Source: Boletus sp. NGJ
Lineage: Eukaryota; Basidiomycota; Agaricomycetes; Boletales; Boletaceae
Assembly (NCBI GenBank): GCA_019096195.1
Contig: JAGTXK010000185.1
Location: forward strand, 186,001-250,000
DNA: 64,000 nt
Reading direction: 5' to 3'
The translations under genes and the position numbers were made by a program. Below the pieces are notes generated by a model. It made no database searches, was not told the DNA's origin, and saw only the letters and a program-made list of their open reading frames with translations. Below are positions 58,042 through 64,000 of the stretch, one piece after another (position 1 is the first letter of the stretch; each line of letters starts with the position of its first letter).

Positions 58042-61000
58042 GTTGAGTGAAGTGGCATATGTGCAGAATATTATGTCGGCAAAAAGAGTGGACTTGTTTG
58101 CACATGTGGAATAATCACATAGTTCAGTGAGGGAGCAGATGGCCAAGGAAATAAAGGTGTGGAACTTCTTGACAAGCTTCAAGGCATTCTTTACATTTGT
58201 CTTGGATTTTCAAGTATGTTCCTCTTGCAGGTAGCCCTTCCAGTGCACAAGGTACTCTGTTTTTCCTGCTTCCTCGAGTCAATAACCTCCTGTACTTCAT
58301 GTTCCTCCTCTTATTGAATGATCATGGGTGGTGGTGGTTTCGGCTTGGTCTGTGATCAAGCTCTACTGGTGTGGTATGGAGTGAGTGGGGATTCATGGAA
58401 GACTGGGTGAATACCACGCCAGGTCTTTGGTATCTTCAGCTCATATGAGGCCTCACCCACCTTTTGTTTCACCTTGAACGGTCTGTAGCACTTGTCGTTG
58501 AGCTTTTTGGTCAGTCAGTCTATATGAATGTGAGTCCCTTCAAGAAGGACTTGCTGACTGATGGCAAGATTCGATGAAGGAGCAGCTCACTTGTCGTGAT
58601 TTTTCTTCATCATAGCGGCTGCCTTTTCTAGTGCACTTTTGGCCATTTCATGATGGTTCTTCATTTGTTCCATGAACGTGGCGGCCAACTTGTTCTGGAC
58701 TTCAACCCGTTTGTTGGGGATCAGGGGCTGTTGACCATAGTTGAGTAGAAAGGAGGATACGCCAGTGGCACTCATGGTTTGAGAGTTGTGAGCGAACTCA
58801 GCAAGGGGTAGCCACTCTGCCCAGTCCATCTGCCTATGGTTCATGTAAATCCATAGGTACTTTTCAACTTCTCAGTTGACTCATTCTGTCTGCCCATCTG
58901 TCTGTGGATGGTAGGTGGTCAATAGATTGGCTTGAATACTGAGGAGTGCATACAGATCTTTCATGAAACAAGGATACAAATTGCATTCCTCTGTCCAATA
59001 TCATCTTGTAGGGCATGCCGTGAAGTTTGAACACTTGGTTGCGAAAGATGGTGGCGACCCCTTGTGATGTGATTGTGTCCATGACGGGCATGAGGTGTAT
59101 CATTTTGGAGAAATGGTTGACCACGATGAGGATGGTGTTTTTGCCTTGGGACTGCGGGAGGTGGCCAATGAGATCCACCAAGATGACTTCCCATGATGAC
59201 AATGGGATTTTGTTCAGGTGGAGTGGCATGTGGAGGGCAGTAGCCTTGGCCTTGACCTTTTGGCATATATCACAGCCCTTCATGTATTCCTCAACATCTT
59301 TTCAAAGGGCTGGCCAATAGTACTTGCTCATGATAAGGTCATGAGTTCGTTTAACACCAGGGTGTCCTGCAATTGGATGGTCATGGTTTGCAATAATGAT
59401 GTCCTCCCTCAACTTCTCATCATTATGAACGTATGTGAGGTTTTCCAAATCACAAGTCCATTGCTCTTGGTCCAGGGGGTGTTTTCTTTTGCAAGCCCTT
59501 CTTTTGTGAATCTCTCAAGTTTGTATTGTAATTTGGTTATCCTCGAGATGAGGTCGGGCAGAGTGATTGTGCTGATGAAGATTGGTGATGATGGGGGTGA
59601 AAAAAGGACATTGGGGAGTAGGGTTTGTTGGATGTTATCATGTTCCACCCCCTTTTTAAAATCTGGCCTCCTAGACAGAGGGTTGGCAGGATTGGTCTTG
59701 CCCAAGCAGTAAGTGATTGTAAGAGAGTACTCTTGGATGATCTGCTACCACTGGGCTTGACAGCAGGAAAGATCTTGAGGGTGGTGGAAGAACTTGAGGT
59801 TCTTGTGGTTGGTTAGGATCTCGACAGAGTGTGCTGCATCGAGGAGATATTGGCACCACTCATTGAGGGTGAAGATGATTGCAAGCATCTCAAGATCCAC
59901 TGTGTGATAGTTCCACTCAGTGTTGTTGAGGGAACAAGAGATGAAGGCAATGGGGTGCCAGATACCATCGTGCTGCTAAAAGAGCACCATGTTGATGCCA
60001 ATACTGGAGCCATTGGTCTCGACCCAGTAGAGGTCGTTGTCAGTTGGCATGGCAAGGGCAGGTGCTGTGGAAATTGTGTGCTTAAGGTCTTCAAATGCCT
60101 TTTGGCATTTGCCCATCCAGACAAAGTCTTTCTTTACCAACATGGGCGTGTTGAGGGGGCATGCAATCATTATGAAGTTCTTTATAAAACATTGGTAGAA
60201 GTTGAGGAATCTGAGGAAACCTCAGAGCGTTTTCTTGAACGTTGGGATGGGCCAGTTGGCGATGGCTGTGACCTTCTTTTTATCTATCCTGACCTTGTCT
60301 TGGGCGACGATGAGTCCAAGGAATTCGGTTTCTTGGATCTCGAAGTCGCACTTGTCATGTCTCAGGTACAGGTGGGCATCATGCAAAATGTGTAGTACTT
60401 CTCATACTACCTTTCAATACTCCTTGATTATTCTCGTGAATATCATGATGTCAACAATGTAGACTACCACTATGCCTCGGTCTACCAATTCCTTGAATAG
60501 CATGTTTATCATTGTTTGGAAGGTTGCTGGAGAGTTGGTGAGTCTGAAGAACATTATGAAAGGTTCAAAGAGGCCTCAGTTTGTCTGGAAGGCTGCCTTC
60601 CGCTTGTCTCCTTCTGCCATCTGTACATTATTGTATCTCCATCTCACATCAAACTTTGCATAGTACTTTGCTGCCTTCAACTTGTCAATGAGTTCAGCGA
60701 TGAGGGGGAGGGGGGTAGCAGTTGTGGTGGGTCACTACATTGAGTTTACAGTAGTCTTGTATGGGGTGAAGGCATCCATCCTTCTTTTTGATGAAGAAGA
60801 ATGCCAATGTGAAGGGGAATTTCAAGAGGCATATATGCCCAGACTTTAGATTCTCTTTGAGAAAGGCATCAAGCTCCTTTTGCTCTTCCAGATTTAGGGG
60901 GTATACCTTACAGTCTACCTCATGGTTTCCTGAGAGTAGCTCGATCATGTGATCCCAGGGTTGTCATAGGGGGAGTGCATTGAAGCTCTCTTTTGTGAAC

Positions 61001-62830
61001 ACATTCTTGAACTCATAGACATACTTGAGTGCTGCCTCCTCAAAGGTCTTTGTCTTTTTCTGGGCATAGTCCTTGATAGCTACTTCTGTGGTGATGTTGC
61101 ATATGTATTCATTATTGTCCAGTTGGAAGAGCTGGTCCCCTTGAGAGGGGATGAAGTCCTCGTCCATTTTGTTGTCTTTTTCATTCACTGAAGTGACAGC
61201 GTGGTCATTCTCACAGTAGAAGGAGATTCATCCTATCCTCCAGTTGATGGCCAGGTTGTGCATCTTCAGCCAGTCATGTCCTAGGAAGATTGTGTTCGGC
61301 CCAAGGTTGGTTACCACAAGGGCGATCTGTTCCTTGTGATCTTGGACTTGGAGTTCGATGATGATGAACTTTTTGATTTTGCCTCTGGCATTGGTGGTAC
61401 TGTCAGCATTATACACTGTCAACGCACAGGGTGGCAAGTGGATTTGCACCCCCTTTTCAGTGACAAAGCCTTTATGGATTGATGACCCCATGCATCCACA
61501 GTCAATCAGAGCTTTGACTTCCATCTGTTCTCCACTCGAGAGACCCAGTTTCACTGGGATCTCGAGGGAGTTTCTTTTGGGTAGGTGAGGGGATGCCTTT
61601 TGGAATCTCGGGGGGCATTGTAGGTTATGTAGGACCCAGTATGCATCTTCAGATTTCATCGCTCAGAGCTTGTGAATGAGGTTCCAAGACACTTTGATTG
61701 TCCTGGTGTTATAGATGAAGGACTTCAGGTATCTGATGCTGCATTCAACATCAGGGTGTTCCACCTGGGTCTTCATCCACTGCATGGATCACAGGTCCAG
61801 CATGTTCAATCAGGAACAAAAGAACATCTCTTCCTTTCATTCAGGTTCCTTGGGATGTTTCCAGGGTATTATTTGTGAATTGTTCAGCCTGTCTTCTCTT
61901 TTTACTGATGAGTCAAACTTCACTTTTCTCAGAGGTGAGGGACACTTCAGAATAGCGACCTTTGTCTTTGGTTTCAAAAGGTTTACTTGAACTTTTTCTG
62001 ACTCAGCCTCATCATTGCAAAGGGGGGTGAAATGGTTTCCTTGCAATAACTTACGATATGGTACAGGAGATTGGCTGTCATCTACTATACAAGAAGAAAA
62101 GACGAGTCACTTTTTACATTCTTTGCGTATTCTACAATAGGTTCTGCCTGTTCTATGTCTGTCATCATCAACCTAATACTTGTGAACATCTCTGGGGAAA
62201 CTTCTTGTCTGTTAATGACAATGTCTCTTGCCTGGCGAGGGTGAGGGTGCAGTGGGTGGTCAGTGCATGGCCAGGGTTTGGAGCACTTTCAGCAGATACT
62301 AGCTGCACGGGCCTTATCCAGCTCCATGGGAGTGCCCTAACCAGTGAATGTACCAGTTGCATTGGGGTGAGGCTTGGCTGCAGGAGCAGCTACAGTGGTT
62401 GGAGGGGGGCCAGCGAGAGTTGGGTATCATGGGCAAGGAATGAAGCAGGGGGAGTATAACAGGCCAGTTATGTAAACTGACCTTTTTCAATCCACGATTT
62501 TGGCTAGGATGTCTGAGGCCCTTACAAGGGTGGTTTCCCACTTGTTATGTCTGTGGATTTGATCAGGGCAGGTTGGTTCCTTTCAATGAACTCCACTACA
62601 TCTGAATGAACTGCTCACCTTACCAGATCTACCATGACCTGGCCATTATACCCAATGTTGAACTCTGTCTCTTCTGCATAGTGGTACAACTCTGTGAAGT
62701 AATCTTTGACAGTGTCCTTGCCTTGCTTAAGGGCCATTAGTTTTTGTTGTGCCACCTGCTTCAGATTGGCAGGCTGGAAGTTCTTTGAAGCCAGTGAAGG
62801 TGAGGATGTGGTGTTATGATTCACCCTTTT

Positions 62831-64000
62831 CCTTGTCCTTTTCTCTTCTTTTCTTTACTTTCCATTAGTCGTCCTCGCTCTCATCTCGTCCTCTTGATTC
62901 CCCTGAACCATTTGCTACACAGTGGGACTCCATGTAGTCGAAACCCTTTTCTCTCATGATCTGTACTTCTACGCTGACATCATATGGAAGATCCCTTTCT
63001 ATTCCCACTCCATAGAATCTCTCTGATGCTGTGGCTGACTCATCCCCTTCCCACGCTTACTTCGTATATAAACCTTGTATTCGTAGTCGATCCCCAATTT
63101 ACACCTACTTGGTGAACTCCCATCATCGTTCCTCCGGACCTCTATAAGTCATCGTCCTACTTTGAGTGAACGCTTCTTCTGTGTCTTGACTTCACTCCTA
63201 CCGAGTGAACCTTTGACTCTATGATAAAGGATCCTTCATCTCAGAGCTCATCCAGCTCTTCCCTCAACCTCTGTAGCTTGTTGCTACTCAACCATCCAAG
63301 TTAGCGCCTATCTCTATCCGAGGTAGTCGTAACATAAGGTGTAAATTCTCTACCTCGAGGCTATCGCTGTTATAGTCCTCCATCCACCATTGCTTACCAA
63401 TGTTCCACTCTGAACCTGGCCTGGTGGAGCTCTCATGCACATGCCAAGACACCCCCCACTGACGGCACACCCTTGGACCACGAAGAAGAATCTTTGGACC
63501 TTGACCTTGACCTTGACCTCCTGTCCCAACAACAACAAGACGCTGCCCTTGACCTGTCACATCAGCTCTCAAACTGTCTACACCTACCAAGGACCTTGAC
63601 CCCACCTTCTCCTACACTGTTGATGGCAGTACCCTCGTTCTCCTTACCACCCCCTCCCTCGTCACACATGTCTTCAACAACTCGACCTACCGAACTCTGT
63701 ATCGGTATACCTGAAGCCTATGATGGCTCCTTTGACACCTCCATATCTTGGTTGAATACCGTTCAGTTCTACCTCTATGTCAACACCAAAGTCTACGACA
63801 CCAACGCCAAACAAATCGCCTTTGCCTTGTCTTATATGACCAAGGGACCAGCCCTCACCTGGGCCACTACCTATCGACAAAATGCCATCACTGGCATCAC
63901 AATCACTCTCAGCTCTTTTGCCAACTTTGTTACTGCCTTCAAGAAGGCATTCAAACACTGTGACACCACCAGCAACGCCATCACTTGGCTGTCCACCAAA
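62831..64000 (+). mobile_element. Start of another Ty3-type LTR element (gag), runs off the right edge
   Basis: A gag-like reading on plus from about 63.6 kb contains PEAYDGSFDTSISWLNTVQF, FALSYMTKGPALTWA and FVTAFKKAF, the usual Ty3 capsid layout. The 800 bases before it are non-coding and probably its leader and LTR, but the LTR ends could not be fixed. It abuts truncated Gypsy-3, so it may have entered that element. Confidence 0.6.

Larger units (their letters stand above)
56609..62830 (-). mobile_element. Gypsy-3: broken Ty3 chromovirus on minus, with a solo LTR inside
   Basis: Read on minus: a gag fragment (LKQVAQQKLMALKQGKDTVK) at about 62.1-62.8 kb, protease near 61.5 kb, reverse transcriptase 60.0-60.95 kb, RNase H near 59.8-60.0 kb, integrase (CDICQKVKAKATALHM) 58.6-59.3 kb, a chromodomain near 58.2-58.3 kb, and one LTR at 56928-56609 (320 bp, TG...CA). 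The family frame is interrupted by solo LTR-C at 57035-58041; the words on both sides (CTYATSLN and HLSDHLFEI) join in sense. No 5' LTR was found; the element stops near 62.83 kb. It is heavily broken, with ten or more disruptions, and is the oldest of the three related chromoviruses by appearance. Confidence 0.85.

Noticed and set aside
59829-60395. A 188-residue open frame on plus.
   Set aside because: It is antisense to the reverse transcriptase and RNase H parts of Gypsy-3.

Overview
The window comes from a filamentous basidiomycete, most likely an Agaricomycete. The evidence is host genes cut by many 45-75 nt introns with GT-AG (occasionally GC-AG) ends and CTNAY-type branch sites, proteins with basidiomycete-like flavour (HUT1, NCP1/CPR, SHE9, KGD1, CHL1, YPD1, VNX1-like, DDB1), and Ty3 chromoviruses, Tc1/mariner, PIF/Harbinger and hAT elements. 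The species cannot be named from the sequence alone.

Gene-rich part (1-30.4 kb). In order: HUT1 nucleotide-sugar transporter (minus, cut by the left edge); NADPH-cytochrome P450 reductase (plus); SHE9/MDM33 mitochondrial inner-membrane protein (plus), tail-to-tail and overlapping with a methyltransferase-like gene (minus, 5' end unresolved); a small histone-fold protein like DPB3/POLE4 (plus); KGD1, E1 of 2-oxoglutarate dehydrogenase (minus, 10 exons); CHL1/DDX11 helicase (minus, 15 exons); YPD1 phosphotransfer protein (minus); a class III CoA-transferase (minus, 9 exons); a coiled-coil protein of unknown function (plus); a VNX1-like cation/H+ exchanger (plus, 7 exons); and DDB1 (minus, about 14 exons). 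Exon maps were built by eye from splice consensus and protein continuity. Most close to whole-codon lengths, which is independent support. The genes are ordinary housekeeping functions and do not form a pathway or a biosynthetic cluster.

Transition (30.4-32.1 kb). No gene is visible. There is AT-rich DNA, then four low-complexity arrays, including CCTAAA and GGATTA hexamers that look telomere-like.

Transposon-dominated part (32.1-64 kb). A young, nearly whole Ty3 chromovirus (Gypsy-1, TSD TTCAT) is followed by a deeply nested stack. A PIF/Harbinger element, with a Myb-like gene on plus and a DDE nuclease gene on minus, has been entered by two solo LTRs in opposite orientation, by an older chromovirus (Gypsy-2, TSD TTGAC) lodged in an intron of the Myb-like gene, and by a Tc1-like element in the nuclease gene. 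Gypsy-2 itself carries another, apparently complete Tc1-like element in its 5' LTR. Beyond lie the 3' half of a hAT transposase gene, the 3' end of another chromovirus, a third chromovirus on minus (Gypsy-3) with a third solo LTR inside it, and the start of yet another LTR-element gag running off the right edge. LTR pairs differ mostly by CpG transitions, which suggests decay of methylated cytosines.

The most interesting observations are the two Tc1-like elements, whose 215-bp terminal repeats are each end-inverted (hairpin-like) and therefore hold four candidate transposase sites per element; the readable order of insertions; the self-priming-type primer sites of the chromoviruses; and several single-base frame breaks in otherwise intact host genes, which look more like assembly errors than real mutations.
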